64,000 bases of DNA, taken from CAVXJN01 sp963762165. GTDB taxonomy: Bacteria; Pseudomonadota; Gammaproteobacteria; JASBUN01. The translations under genes were made by a program, and so were the position numbers. Shown here piece by piece: positions 26,474 to 36,960 of the stretch (the stretch's first letter is position 1; every line of letters starts with the position of its first letter). Under the pieces are notes generated by a model. The model was given only the letters and a program-made list of their open reading frames with translations, was not told the origin of the DNA and ran no database searches. The stretch lies in contig CAVXJN010000003.1 in the NCBI GenBank assembly GCA_963762165.1, positions 1,798,001 to 1,862,000 of the forward strand, written 5' to 3'.

Positions 26474-27758
26474 GCTGCATTGGCAGATACTGATCGCGCT
26501 TGCGCTGGCTGTCCCGGCAGGGGCGCTCACCGGCACTTCGGCGGGCGTACTGGGAATCAGCGCGTTCTCGGTTTATGTATTCCTCGGCACGTTGTTTCTC
26601 AATGCGTTGAAAATGATCATCGTGCCGCTGATCGTATCGTCGATCGTGACAGGTGTAGCCGGGATCGGCGGCGGTCGGAACCTGGGACGCTTGGGCGGCA
26701 AGACCGTCCTGTATTACCTCGCCACCAGCTTGCTTGCGATTTTGGTGGGGCTGGTCATTGTGAACATTACATCTCCGGGTGTAATCCACGGCCAGCCGGC
26801 CGGTGACATCCTCGGGCTGAGCACCGCAGACAGCGCAGCGGTGGCCGCAAAGGTGGAAGGCCGCGGCGTACACGATATCGTCGGCGTGCTGCTTTCGATT
26901 GTTCCGCCAAACATCTTCTCAGCTGCAGCCGACGGACAAATGCTCGGCTTGATTTTTTTCAGCTTGTTGTTTGGGTTTTTCATTACTCGGATCAGCGAGC
27001 AGTATGCAGAAGTGCAGTACAACTTCTGGCACGGATTGTTCGAAGTGATGATGCGCATCACCGATTGGGTCATGAGGTTCGCGCCGATCGGCGTGTTCGG
27101 GTTGGTGGCGAAAGTCGTGGCCGGAATGGAAGGAGAGAATCTGGGCCAATTGGCCAGTACGCTCGGGATATTCTTCTTGAGCGTGGTCGCTGCGCTGGCG
27201 GTACACGCTTTCGTCACCCTGCCACTGCTTTTGCGGTTCATCGCCAAGGTCAAACCCGTGCGACACTATCAGGCCATGGCGCCCGCTTTGTTGACTGCAT
27301 TTTCAACCGCTTCGTCGTCGGCCACGTTGCCGCTGACCATGGAATGCGTGGAAAAGAATGCAGGCGTGTCCAATCGAACTTCGAGCTTCGTGCTGCCGCT
27401 TGGAGCCACGGTTAATATGGACGGTACGGCGTTGTACGAATGTGTCGCCGCAATGTTCATTGCCCAGGCCTATGGCATCGAGCTGGGCTTCGTGCAGCAA
27501 TTCACTATTGTTTTAGTAGCGCTGCTTACGTCGATCGGAGTTGCCGGGATTCCCGCCGCGAGCCTGGTCGCGATCGCAATCATTTTAAGCACCATTGGCC
27601 TGCCCGCTGAAGGCATAGGCCTGATTCTTGCGGTCGACCGGGTCCTGGACATGATGCGCACATCCGTGAACGTATTCAGCGACTCGGTGGGCGCGGTGGT
27701 GATTGCGCGCACCGAAGGTGAACAAGGCGTGCTGGCGGAGGCGCAACCGCGAGTCTGA
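26463..27758 (+). CDS. Dicarboxylate/amino acid:cation symporter (DAACS family)
   Basis: The 431-residue membrane protein resembles GltP/DctA carriers, which import glutamate, aspartate or C4-dicarboxylates with Na+ or H+. Family marks are the multi-helix N-terminus, the serine-rich hairpin STASSSATLPLT near residue 280, NMDGTALYE in the next helix, and a GIPAAS hairpin. The ATG at 26463 overlaps the end of ppiD; a TTG four codons upstream is possible. The substrate cannot be told from sequence. Confidence 0.88.
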   Translation: MRIKLHWQILIALALAVPAGALTGTSAGVLGISAFSVYVFLGTLFLNALKMIIVPLIVSSIVTGVAGIGGGRNLGRLGGKTVLYYLATSLLAILVGLVIVNITSPGVIHGQPAGDILGLSTADSAAVAAKVEGRGVHDIVGVLLSIVPPNIFSAAADGQMLGLIFFSLLFGFFITRISEQYAEVQYNFWHGLFEVMMRITDWVMRFAPIGVFGLVAKVVAGMEGENLGQLASTLGIFFLSVVAALAVHAFVTLPLLLRFIAKVKPVRHYQAMAPALLTAFSTASSSATLPLTMECVEKNAGVSNRTSSFVLPLGATVNMDGTALYECVAAMFIAQAYGIELGFVQQFTIVLVALLTSIGVAGIPAASLVAIAIILSTIGLPAEGIGLILAVDRVLDMMRTSVNVFSDSVGAVVIARTEGEQGVLAEAQPRV

Positions 27759-27778
27759 AATCGACGTTGGACAGAACG

Positions 27779-28558
27779 TCAAAGCGCCATGCCGACGATA
27801 TTGAAGCCGCCGTCGACGTATACGATTTCGCCTGTGATCCCTGAGGCAAGATCTGAGCAGAGAAAAGCGGCCGTATTGCCGACTTCTTCAATGGTCACAT
27901 TACGGCGCAACGGCGCCGTACGTTCGACGTGGTCGAGCATGCGCCGAAAGTCGCTGATTCCCGCTGCCGCCAGTGTGCGAATCGGACCCGCAGAGACGGC
28001 GTTTACGCGGATTCCTTCCGGGCCAAGCGAGTTGGACATGTACCGCACATTGGCTTCAAGGCTCGCTTTAGCCAAGCCCATTACGTTGTAATTGGGCATT
28101 GCGCGTTCTGCGCCGAGATAGCTCAACGTCAAAAGCGCGCCGTTGCGGCCTTGCATCATATTGCGCCCGGCCTTTGCCAGCGCTGCAAAACTGTAAGAAC
28201 TGATGTCGTGGGCGGTCGCGAAACCTTCTCGGCTGACCGCGTCCAGATAGTCACCTTCGAGCTGCTCGCGCGGCGCGAACGCGACCGAATGAATGATGAT
28301 GTCCAGATGATCCCAGTAATCGTCCAGGTGTTCGAACACCGCGTCGATCTGATCGTCGCTAGATACGTCGCACGGCAGCGTGATTTCGGAACCGCACTCG
28401 GCGGCAAACTTTTCCACCCGGTCCTGCAACTTTTCATTCTGGTAGGTGAACGCCAGTTCGGCACCTTCGCGATGCATCGCCTGGGCGACGCCCCACGCGA
28501 TCGAACGGTTGCTTGCCAGGCCGACGATCAGTGCATTCTTGCCAGAAAGGAATCCCAT
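27779..28558 (-). CDS. fabI: Enoyl-[acyl-carrier-protein] reductase (NADH)
   Basis: FabI carries out the last reduction of the fatty-acid elongation cycle. The 259-residue short-chain reductase has the active-site pattern Tyr147-Tyr157-Lys164 in LSYLGA and PNYNVMGLAK, and begins MGFLSGK like E. coli FabI. Ala stands at position 93, where E. coli has Gly in a triclosan-contact loop; Ala is common in other FabI proteins. It converges with the symporter gene, 20 bases away. Confidence 0.97.
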   Translation of the reverse strand: MGFLSGKNALIVGLASNRSIAWGVAQAMHREGAELAFTYQNEKLQDRVEKFAAECGSEITLPCDVSSDDQIDAVFEHLDDYWDHLDIIIHSVAFAPREQLEGDYLDAVSREGFATAHDISSYSFAALAKAGRNMMQGRNGALLTLSYLGAERAMPNYNVMGLAKASLEANVRYMSNSLGPEGIRVNAVSAGPIRTLAAAGISDFRRMLDHVERTAPLRRNVTIEEVGNTAAFLCSDLASGITGEIVYVDGGFNIVGMAL

Positions 28559-28758
28559 GATGATATCTCTGCGGTTGCGCTTGACTGTACCCGTGCGCGG
28601 ATTGCGCCGAGCCCGGCTTTTTACCCAGACGGTTTCGGGATTTTAACAAAGTCGCCGCTACGTGCCAGCGTTGATTGTGTCGCCGACGCCGATCCGGACA
28701 GTTGATGTTTATATTGCCATCATTCATGCTCGTGACAATGTCCCCTATAGAGACCCGC

Positions 28759-30987
28759 ATGCCCGGCAGGGCGAGATCCGCATGGCTACAGCCGCGGCGC
28801 TGGCTGCTGGGTGCTGTGGTTGCCGTTGGCGTAATGACGGGTGGCTGCGGTCGCGAGCCGCTCAATAGTCCCTATCCGGCCAACGAACTGGGTCAGAATA
28901 TCCTGTATTCCTCGTTCACTGAACGGCCCAAGCATCTTGATCCGGCGCGGGCGTACAGTTCAAACGAATACGCGATCATCGGACAGGTCTACGAGCCGCC
29001 ATTGCAGTATTCGTTTCTGAAGCGGCCCTACACGCTGGAACCGTTGACTGCCGAGTCCATGCCGGTTCCCGCATACTATGACGAACAAGACCAGCGCCTT
29101 CCTGCGGACGCCGATGCGGGCCAGATTGCCTATAGCGTTTATGAGATCCACATTCGTCACGGAATCATGTACCAGCCCCATCCTGCGTTCGTACACGACG
29201 CTACGGGCCATTACCCTTACCAGCACTTGAGCGAGGAACAACTCGACGAAATGACGGCGCCGGGTGACCTATCGAAGCAGGCGACCCGCGAAGTGACGGC
29301 CGAGGACTACGTTTACGAAATCAAGCGACTGGCGTCTCCACGACTCAATTCGCCGGTGCTCAGCATTATGGGGGACTATATCGTCGGCTTGAAGGACTAC
29401 AGCCAGCAGCTCGCAAAAATTTCAAGGGAGCACAGCGATCCGGGCACCAGCGCTTTTCTTGATCTACGCAAATATCCGCTCGCGGGCGTACAAGTCGTCG
29501 ACCGCTACACCTACCGCATCAAGGTAAAGGGTAAGTACCCACAACTTCTGTACTGGCTGGCGATGCCGTTCTTCAGTCCCATGCCCTGGGAGGTGGACCG
29601 ATTCTACGATCAACCGGGCCTCGAAGAGCGCAACATTACCTTGGACTGGTTTCCTGTCGGCAGCGGCGCGTACATGCTGACAATGAACAACCCCAACCAG
29701 AGAATGGTGCTGGAGCGAAACCCGAACTATCACGACGACTTCTATCCCAAAACCGGTTCCGCGGAAGACAAAGCGAGCGGAATGCTTGACGACGCGGGAA
29801 AACCTCTGCCGTTCATCGACAAAGTGGTGTACAGCCTGGAGAAGGAAACGATTCCCTATTGGACGAAATTCCTACAGGGCTATTACGACGTTTCCGGAAT
29901 TTCCTCCGACAGCTTCGATCAGGCTATTCAGTTTTCCGGTGAAGGGGATCCAACGCTCACGCCGGCCATGCGCGCGCATAACATTCATTTGAACACGGAT
30001 GTTGCCCCTAGTACCTATTATCTTGGCTTCAATATGATGGACCCGGTAGTCGGTGGTGACAGCGAGCAGGCGCGCAAGCTGAGGCGCGCAATCTCGATCG
30101 CCGTGGACTACGACGAATTCGTCAGCATATTTCGCAACGGTCGCGGTATCGCGGCGCAGGGCCCGATTCCTCCCGGAATTTTCGGGCATCAGACGGGCGA
30201 GGCAGGCATCAACCACTACGTTTATCAGTGGAAAAACGGTGAACCGCGACGGCGGAGCATTGAGGAAGCGCGCAAACTGCTGGCGGAAGCCGGTTATCCG
30301 GGCGGCAGGGACGCCAAGACAGGCAAACCACTATTGATAAATCTGGATGTGCCTGGAGGCGGACCGGAGGACAAATCCACCTTCGACTGGTACCGCAAAC
30401 AATTCGAAAAGCTCAACCTGCAATTGCAGGTGCGGCCCACAGACTACAACCGGTTTCAGGAAAAGATGCGCAATGGCACCGAGCAATTGTTCATTTGGGG
30501 CTGGAATGCGGACTATCCGGATCCGGAAAATTTCCTGTTTCTGCTCTATGGCCCCAACGGCAAGGTGGAGCACGGCGGCGAAAACGCGGGCAACTACGAC
30601 AATCCGCAGTTCAACAGGCTGTTCACGCAGATGAAGAACATGGCCAATGGCCCGGAGCGCAAACAGCTGATCGAGAAAATTCTCGAAATCGTGCGCCGTG
30701 ACGCGCCATGGGTGTGGGGTTTCCATCCTCGCGAATTCGTTCTCCATCATCAGTGGTATTACAATGCCAAGCCCAACCAAATGGCGCACAACGCGCTGAA
30801 GTACAAGCGTATCGATCCGCACTTGCGGGCCCAGAAACGCCTGGAGTGGAATCACGCCGACTTCACTCCGGTATGGGTCGGCCTGGTGTTATTAGTGTTG
30901 TTGGTGATGCCAGCGGTGATCATCTACCGTCGAAAGGAACGAGCACCGGCGATCGCAACCGACCGGGCCTCGGTGCGAAGCGGGTAA
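28759..30987 (+). CDS. Peptide-type ABC transporter substrate-binding lipoprotein with C-terminal membrane helix
   Basis: This 742-residue family 5 solute-binding protein (OppA/DppA/YejA type) captures oligopeptides or similar ligands for the permease encoded next to it. The N-terminus has a lipobox, TGGC, at about residues 27-30. Domain marks include RITLDWFPVGSGAYM-like and GWNADYPDPENFL segments. Unusually, a second hydrophobic helix (about 702-722) followed by a basic tail (YRRKER) sits at the C-terminus, so the protein would be anchored at both ends. The ATG at 28759 is chosen for the signal peptide; ATGs at 28726 and 28738 are alternatives. The first permease gene starts 8 bases later. 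Confidence 0.85.
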   Translation: MPGRARSAWLQPRRWLLGAVVAVGVMTGGCGREPLNSPYPANELGQNILYSSFTERPKHLDPARAYSSNEYAIIGQVYEPPLQYSFLKRPYTLEPLTAESMPVPAYYDEQDQRLPADADAGQIAYSVYEIHIRHGIMYQPHPAFVHDATGHYPYQHLSEEQLDEMTAPGDLSKQATREVTAEDYVYEIKRLASPRLNSPVLSIMGDYIVGLKDYSQQLAKISREHSDPGTSAFLDLRKYPLAGVQVVDRYTYRIKVKGKYPQLLYWLAMPFFSPMPWEVDRFYDQPGLEERNITLDWFPVGSGAYMLTMNNPNQRMVLERNPNYHDDFYPKTGSAEDKASGMLDDAGKPLPFIDKVVYSLEKETIPYWTKFLQGYYDVSGISSDSFDQAIQFSGEGDPTLTPAMRAHNIHLNTDVAPSTYYLGFNMMDPVVGGDSEQARKLRRAISIAVDYDEFVSIFRNGRGIAAQGPIPPGIFGHQTGEAGINHYVYQWKNGEPRRRSIEEARKLLAEAGYPGGRDAKTGKPLLINLDVPGGGPEDKSTFDWYRKQFEKLNLQLQVRPTDYNRFQEKMRNGTEQLFIWGWNADYPDPENFLFLLYGPNGKVEHGGENAGNYDNPQFNRLFTQMKNMANGPERKQLIEKILEIVRRDAPWVWGFHPREFVLHHQWYYNAKPNQMAHNALKYKRIDPHLRAQKRLEWNHADFTPVWVGLVLLVLLVMPAVIIYRRKERAPAIATDRASVRSG

Positions 30988-30995
30988 GAACAGGG

Positions 30996-31977
30996 ATGCT
31001 GGCTTATATACTGCGCAGGGTTTTGTACGCGATTCCGATCCTGATCGGTGTCAATCTGATTACGTTTGCGCTGTTCTTCATCGTCAATAGCCCCGACGAC
31101 ATGGCGCGTATGCAACTTGGCACCAAGCATGTCACGCCCGCGGCAATCGAGCGTTGGAAGGAGTCGCGTGGGTATGACAAACCACTGTTTCTGAATACCA
31201 AGGCCGAAGGTGCTGCGAAATTCACCGATACGATCTTCTATCAGAAGTCGGTGCGCCTGTTTGTATTCGATTTTGGAAGTGCCGATGACGGGCGCAATAT
31301 CGGCAGCGATATCCGCCAGCGCATGTGGCCGAGCCTTGCCATCGCGATACCGGTGTTCATCGTCGGATTGCTTGTGAACATCACCTTCGCCATGCTGTTG
31401 GCGTTTTTTCGCGGCACCTACGTTGACGTCTGGGGCGTAGTACTGTGCGTCACATTAATGTCCATATCGACGCTGTTCTACATCATCGCCGGTCAGTTTG
31501 TAGTGGGAAAGATGCTCGAACTGCGTCCCAATTTCAGGCTTTCGCGCCGATGGCTGGGATAGTGTGCGATTTCTGGTTTTGCCCGTGGTGATCGGTATCG
31601 TTGCGGGCATAGGAGCCGGAACGCGCTGGTATCGGACGATCTTCCTGGAGGAGATCGGCCGCGACTACGTGCGTACGGCTCGCGCCAAGGGGCTCTCCGA
31701 AATCCGCGTACTGTTCAAGCATGTGCTGAAAAACGCCATGGTGCCGATTCTCACCGGCGCGGTGGTGGTGATCCCGCTGTTGTTCCTGGGCAGTTTGCTG
31801 ACCGAGTCATTTTTCGGCATCCCCGGTCTCGGCAGCTATACCATCGACGCCATTCGCCAACAGGACTTCGCAATCGTCCGGGCTATGGTGTTCCTGGGTT
31901 CGGTACTTTATATCCTGGGTCTATTGATGACCGATCTGTCGTATACATTGGTCGATCCAAGGATCCGATTGAGCTGA
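30996..31977 (+). CDS. ABC transporter permease, DppB/YejB type (one frameshift)
   Basis: The canonical DppB start (YILRRVLYAIPILIGVNLI) is followed by six hydrophobic segments and an EAA-type loop (ARAKGLSEIRVLFKHVLKNA) that contacts the ATPase. The frame breaks near 31530, where one surplus base in CCCAATTT gives a premature TAG; without it the protein runs continuously for 326 residues. The stop shares one base with the ATG of the second permease (TGATG). Confidence 0.85.
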
Positions 31978-33476
31978 TGGCAACCAAGTTGACAGCGCAT
32001 TGGTGGTTTTGGCCGTCGGTTTCGGGCTTGGCATTGATCGTTCTGCTTTGGCTCGGTCCTCACATTACCGGCGTCCTGCCGGTTTATCTGTGGACCGACC
32101 GAATGATTTTTCTGCTGGTGGTCATGAGTTTCTTTTTGACCGGTTACATCCGTCACCGCGAGCATTTGCGCGGTCCCTGGTCGCGGGTATTGCGCAGCCG
32201 GTTGACGATGGTGGCGGCAGTGATCCTGATCGCATACGTGGTGGTCGGGCTGCTGGATTCGGTGCACTTTCGCATGCCGTTGCCCTCTCAAGGAAGCGAC
32301 GTCGTGGCATATTCTCCGAACGTACAGAGTTTGTTCGATGTTGCGCTCGGGCCGTTGGCGACCCAGGTCGAGAAAACCTATTCCGCGCCGTTCGCGGCTT
32401 ATCTCTACAGCAAGGAAACCGTCGACACCGAAAGTGGTCGCCAGCGTGTGTTTCCCCGGTTGCGATACGGCGGCGCCCATTTACAGGATCCACAGCAGCA
32501 ACGGGGTCCCGACATCGCGTTGCGCACCCTGCGTGCTGCAGTGGAAGCAACCGTAGCATGGTTCATCTTCAGTGGCATTGCAGCCGCATTTTGGGGGCGA
32601 CGGTCCGGACAGCCGGCGTTGAATGCATGGCGTTTACTGATGCGCGGTCATGCGGCCCTGCCGTGGCACGCGGCGCTCTATACGTTGTTGGCAATGCTGT
32701 TTCTGGTGTTTTGCATCATTCGGCTGGGGCCTTATTATCACATCCTGGGCACAGACAAGGTGGGCGTGGACGTCCTGTATCAAGCGATCAAGAGCATACG
32801 TACCGGCTTGGTGATCGGCACGCTCACGACGCTGGTAATGTTGCCGTTTGCGATATTGCTGGGAATTGCCGCTGGTTATTTTCGGGGCTGGGTCGACGAT
32901 GTGATTCAGTACTTCTATACCACCCTGAGTTCGATCCCCGGCGTATTGCTGATCAGTGCTGCAATCCTCTCGATCCAGTTGGTTATCAACAATCATCCGG
33001 AATGGTTCGAGACCAGCGCCCACCGGGCGGATCTGCGTCTGCTGGCGTTGTGCATAATTCTTGGCATTACCAGTTGGACCAGCCTTTGCCGTTTGCTGCG
33101 CGGCGAGACGCTGAAGCTCAACCGCATGGATTATATCGAGGCCGCTACCGCTTTCGGAGTGAGACATTTCACCATCATTGGCCGTCACATCCTGCCCAAC
33201 GTGATGCATATCATTTTGATTGTCGTGGTGCTCGATTTCAGCGGCCTGGTACTGGCGGAGGCCGTGTTGTCGTACGTCGGCGTTGGGGTCGATCCGTCCA
33301 CCATCAGTTGGGGCAACATGATCAACAGCGCGCGCCTGGAAATGGCGCGCGAACCCGTGGTCTGGTGGACACTGTTCGCTGCGTTCATATTCATGTTCAC
33401 GCTGGTGCTGGCGGCAAACGTATTTTCGGACGCCGTGCGCGACGCCTTCGATCCGCGACTGCGAGATAATCCATGA
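31977..33476 (+). CDS. ABC transporter permease, DppC/YejE type, with enlarged N-terminal region
   Basis: The C-terminal half (about 270-499) is a normal MetI-like permease with the EAA loop EAATAFGVRHFTIIGRHILPN. The 499-residue length exceeds the 300-340 of usual DppC proteins: the N-terminus has three hydrophobic segments (about 10-33, 43-59, 76-93), a hydrophilic stretch of about 95 residues and two more hydrophobic segments (about 192-210, 232-255). This extra part may interact with the tail-anchored binding protein; that is inference. It overlaps the first ATPase gene by 4 bases. Confidence 0.88.
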   Translation: MATKLTAHWWFWPSVSGLALIVLLWLGPHITGVLPVYLWTDRMIFLLVVMSFFLTGYIRHREHLRGPWSRVLRSRLTMVAAVILIAYVVVGLLDSVHFRMPLPSQGSDVVAYSPNVQSLFDVALGPLATQVEKTYSAPFAAYLYSKETVDTESGRQRVFPRLRYGGAHLQDPQQQRGPDIALRTLRAAVEATVAWFIFSGIAAAFWGRRSGQPALNAWRLLMRGHAALPWHAALYTLLAMLFLVFCIIRLGPYYHILGTDKVGVDVLYQAIKSIRTGLVIGTLTTLVMLPFAILLGIAAGYFRGWVDDVIQYFYTTLSSIPGVLLISAAILSIQLVINNHPEWFETSAHRADLRLLALCIILGITSWTSLCRLLRGETLKLNRMDYIEAATAFGVRHFTIIGRHILPNVMHIILIVVVLDFSGLVLAEAVLSYVGVGVDPSTISWGNMINSARLEMAREPVVWWTLFAAFIFMFTLVLAANVFSDAVRDAFDPRLRDNP

Positions 33477-34523
33477 GCGATACGCTGCTACGAGTCGAGA
33501 ACATGAGCACCTGGCTGGCTTCGGCCCGGGGCCAGGTGCGCGCGGTCGATGACGTGAGTTTCGATATTCGACGCGGCGAGACATTCTCCTTGCTGGGTGA
33601 GTCCGGATGCGGCAAGTCAATGACGGCGCTGTCCATCATGGGCTTGGTGCCGACGCCGGCGGGTCGCATCGTGAGTGGCCACGTGTGGTTGCAGGATCAG
33701 GATCTGACCCGCTACTCCGAAATGGCCATGCGCGGTATTCGCGGCAACCGGATCGCGATGATCTTCCAGGAACCCATGACCTCGCTCAATCCGGTGCTGA
33801 GCGTCGGTGAACAGATCGGCGAATCGTTGCGTCGGCACAAAGGTATGCGCGGGCGGGCAGAGCAGCGCAAGGCTTTGGAATCTGCTGGAGGCGGTGGGCA
33901 TCCCAGATCCCGAGCGCCGCTATCGCGAATTTCCTCATCAACTTTCAGGCGGGATGAAGCAGCGGGTCATGATCGCGATTGCGCTCGCGGGCGACCCGGA
34001 ACTGCTTATTGCCGATGAGCCGACCACGGCTCTGGACGTCACCATTCAGGCTCAGGTGCTCGATCTGCTGCGCCGTCTGCAGCGGGAGACGGGCATGGCC
34101 ATTTTCCTGATCACCCATGACCTGGGGGTGGTGTCGGAGATGACCGACCGCGTCGCGGTGATGTATGCCGGCCAAGTGGTGGAGCTGGCCGACCGGCACG
34201 AGTTTTTCAGCAATCCGCACCATCCCTACAGCCGCAAGTTGTTCGAGTCTCTTGCCCAGCATGGAGAAGCGGACCCGTACCCTGGAGGTCATACCCGGGC
34301 TCCGTGCCAGCGCTCACCCAGGCATTCAGCGCCTGCCGTTTCGAACCGCGCTGTGATTACGCTTGGCAGACGTGCGCCGAAATCGAGCCGCGCTGGACGC
34401 GTGCTGGCTGCAGAGCAGGGCGTGCGCTGTCATCTGCACGATCCGCGATATGCCGAGAGACGGCGCGCGCACTCGCACGCGAGTCGGCGGCGAAGAGGCG
34501 CCGGCGCCGCCGAACGGCCGTGA
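33473..34523 (+). CDS. ABC transporter ATPase, DppD/OppD type (about four frameshifts)
   Basis: Walker A GESGCGKS lies at 42-49, the Q-loop in MIFQEPMTSLNP, the signature LSGGMKQRV, Walker B LIADEPTTALD and the H-loop in FLITHDLG. The C-terminal oligopeptide-transporter signature (CRFEPRCDYA, VRCHLHDP) is also readable. These pieces sit in different frames because of surplus bases near 33881, 34252, 34300 and 34405-34410. Removing them gives about 348 residues, the family size. Its stop (34521-34523) overlaps the GTG start of the second ATPase. Confidence 0.82.
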
Positions 34524-35499
34524 AGCCTTGCTTGACCGTGGACGAACTGCAGGTGCATTTCCCGATCCACAAAGGTCTATTGAAACGCACCGCAGGCTAC
34601 GTCTACGCGGTGGACGGCGTATCACTGCAAATCGAAAAAGGCGCATACCCTGGCACTGGTGGGCGAGTCGGGCTGCGGCAAAACCACCGTCGGCAAAGGG
34701 ATCCTGCAACTGTTGCGTGGCTACACCAAAGGCAGCGTGCGCTACGACGGATCTGGACCTGATGCACCTGCGCGGCGAGCGTCTGCGACGGGCGCGCGCC
34801 AACTTTCCAGATCATTTTCCAGGACCCGTTCTCATCCATGAACCCACGCATGCGCGTTGGCGACATCATCGAGGAAGGCATGGCCGCGCAAAACGTCGGC
34901 AGCAACCGCACTGATCGCCAGGCACGGGTTGCCGAACTTCTGCAACACGTGGGCCTGGCGCCCGACATGGCGCGCCGTTATCCTCACGAGTTCTCCGGCG
35001 GGCAGCGTCAGCGCATCTGCATCGCCCGGGCGCTGGCGGTGAATCCCAAACTGATCGTATGCGACGAGCCCACCAGCGCCCTCGACGTTTCGGTTCAGGC
35101 GCAGATTCTGAACTTGCTGAAGAACCTGCAACGCGATTTCGACTTGTCCTATCTTGTTCATCACCCATGACCTGTCCGTGGTGGCATACCTGGCCCACGA
35201 GGTGGCGGTGATGTATCTGGGCCGAATCGTCGAGCGGGGGCCGGTGGCCGACGTGCTCAACCACGCCAAGCATCCTTATACCCGGGCGCTGCTGGCAGCG
35301 GTGCCGGTGGTCAACGACGAGCGAAGCGGTAGCAAGGTCATCCGCTTGGAGGGCGACATTCCTTCGCCCAGCAATCCGCCCCAAGGTTGTCACTTTCATC
35401 CCCGTTGTCCGCGAGGCCATGCCGGTATGCCGGGAACGCTATCCGGAATCGACCGGTGGTGAGCACAGCACCCGTTGCTTTCTGTATTTGCCGCATTGA
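34520..35499 (+). CDS. ABC transporter ATPase, DppF/OppF type (about five frameshifts)
   Basis: The likely start is the GTG at 34520, four-base-coupled to the first ATPase. Read across the breaks it contains Walker A GESGCGKTT, the IIFQDPFSSMNP Q-loop, the signature SGGQRQRI, Walker B IVCDEPTSALD, FITHDLS and a C-terminal CHFHPRCP motif. Surplus single bases lie near 34646, 34752, 34805, 35154 and 35411; correcting them gives about 324 residues, normal for DppF. The true stop would be TGA at 35497-35499. Confidence 0.8.
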
Positions 35500-35709
35500 G
35501 ACGGGTGCCGCACAGCATATCAAGTGAAATCGATAGAAATCTTATAAGCGACATGATATCAAACATATTGTAATAGTGAACGCCTCGCTTCTCTCGGGCC
35601 GGCCAAAGCGCCGTAGATTCCCCCTACGTGACGCATTTGTTATGCTTTGCGACTTTCAACGGCCGCATCGGCCGCATTTTTTACGCTTTGCAATCAACCC
35701 GAGGCGCAC

Positions 35710-36960
35710 ATGAGCAGCAACCCGACGTCGTTCCATCCACCCCAGCGTACCCTGATGGGTCCGGGCCCCTCCGACGTGAATCCGCGCATTTTGGAAGCGA
35801 TGTCCCGTCCGACCATCGGTCATCTGGATCCGGTGTTCGTGGAGATGATGGAAGACCTCAAGAGCATGCTGCAGTATGCCTTCCAGACCGAGAACGAATT
35901 GACCTTTCCGGTTTCGGCGCCGGGTTCCGCCGGCATGGAAACGTGTTTCTGTGAATCTGGTCGAGCCCGGTGACAAAGTCGTGATCTGCCGCAACGGCGT
36001 GTTCGCCGGTCGCATGAAAGAAAACGTGGAGCGAGCGGGCGGCGTCGCGGTGATGGTCGAAGACCCCTGGGGTCGCGCGGTAGATCCGAACAAGCTGGAA
36101 GATACGCTCAAAGCCAATCCGGACGCCAAGCTGGTCGCGTTCGTGCACGCCGAAACGTCTACCGGTGCGCAGTCCGACGCCAAGACGCTGGCCGAAATCG
36201 CCCGTCGTCACGATTGCCTGACCATTGTCGACGCGGTGACCTCACTGGGTGGCACGCCGGTCAAAGTCGACGAATGGGGTCTGGATGCCGTGTATTCCGG
36301 CACCCAGAAATGCTTGTCCTGCACGCCCGGTCTCTCGCCTGTGACTTTCAGTGCACGTGCTCAGGATGCGGTGAAAGCCCGCAAGTCACCGGTACAGAGC
36401 TGGTTCATGGACCTGAATCTGGTGATGGGCTATTGGGGAACGGGAGCCAAGCGCGCATACCACCACACGGCGCCCATCAACGCTTTGTACGGACTGCATG
36501 AAGCACTGGTAGCTGCTGCAGGAAGAAGGGCTCGAGAATGCCTGGCAGCGCCACGCCCATAATCACCAGGCGCTGCGCGCCGGGCTGGAAGCGATGGGTC
36601 TGGCCCTGGTGGTGCCCGAGGCCGAGCGTTTGCCGCAACTCAATGCGGTGACAATTCCCGAGCAGGTCGAAGACGCCGATGTGCGCAAGCGGCTGCTGAT
36701 GCGACTACAGCTTGGAAATCGGTGCCGGGCTAGGCGATCTGGCCGGCAAAGTATGGCGCATCGGCTTGATGGGCTATGCATCCAATCAGCGCAATGTGCT
36801 GTTTGCCCTGGGAGCGCTCGAAGCATTGCTGAGCGAAATGGGCGCCGAACTGCGCCCCGGTTCTGCGGTCAGCGCCGCCCGGGCCGTATATTCGGGTACC
36901 AGCGCGGCGCGTCCTACGTTGGCTGCCGCCGATGTCAGCCACTCCCGGACTGCCGGGTAA
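35710..36960 (+). CDS. Class V aminotransferase, alanine/serine-glyoxylate type (three frameshifts)
   Basis: The PLP enzyme transfers amino groups to glyoxylate from alanine or serine. N-terminal GPGPSDVNPRILEAM, the PLP-lysine region SGTQKCLSCTPGLSP and the C-terminal EIGAGLGDLAGKVWRIGLMG motif are typical. Surplus bases near 35950, 36511 and 36704 split the frame; without them about 415 residues are continuous. The ATG at 35710 opens the conserved region. It converges with mltD with a 26-base tail overlap. The amino donor cannot be told. Confidence 0.85.

Noticed and set aside
31520..31570. Programmed +1 frameshift in the first permease
   Set aside because: No slippery codon plus stop arrangement is apparent, and many unrelated genes carry similar breaks.
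32000..33469. 489-residue rightward frame inside the second permease
   Set aside because: It is an out-of-frame reading of a well-supported membrane protein, rich in Arg and His.
33473..35499. ABC ATPase pseudogenes
   Set aside because: Nine single-base breaks could mean decay, but no substitutions, stops or losses are seen in the motifs, and neighbouring essential-type genes show the same error type.
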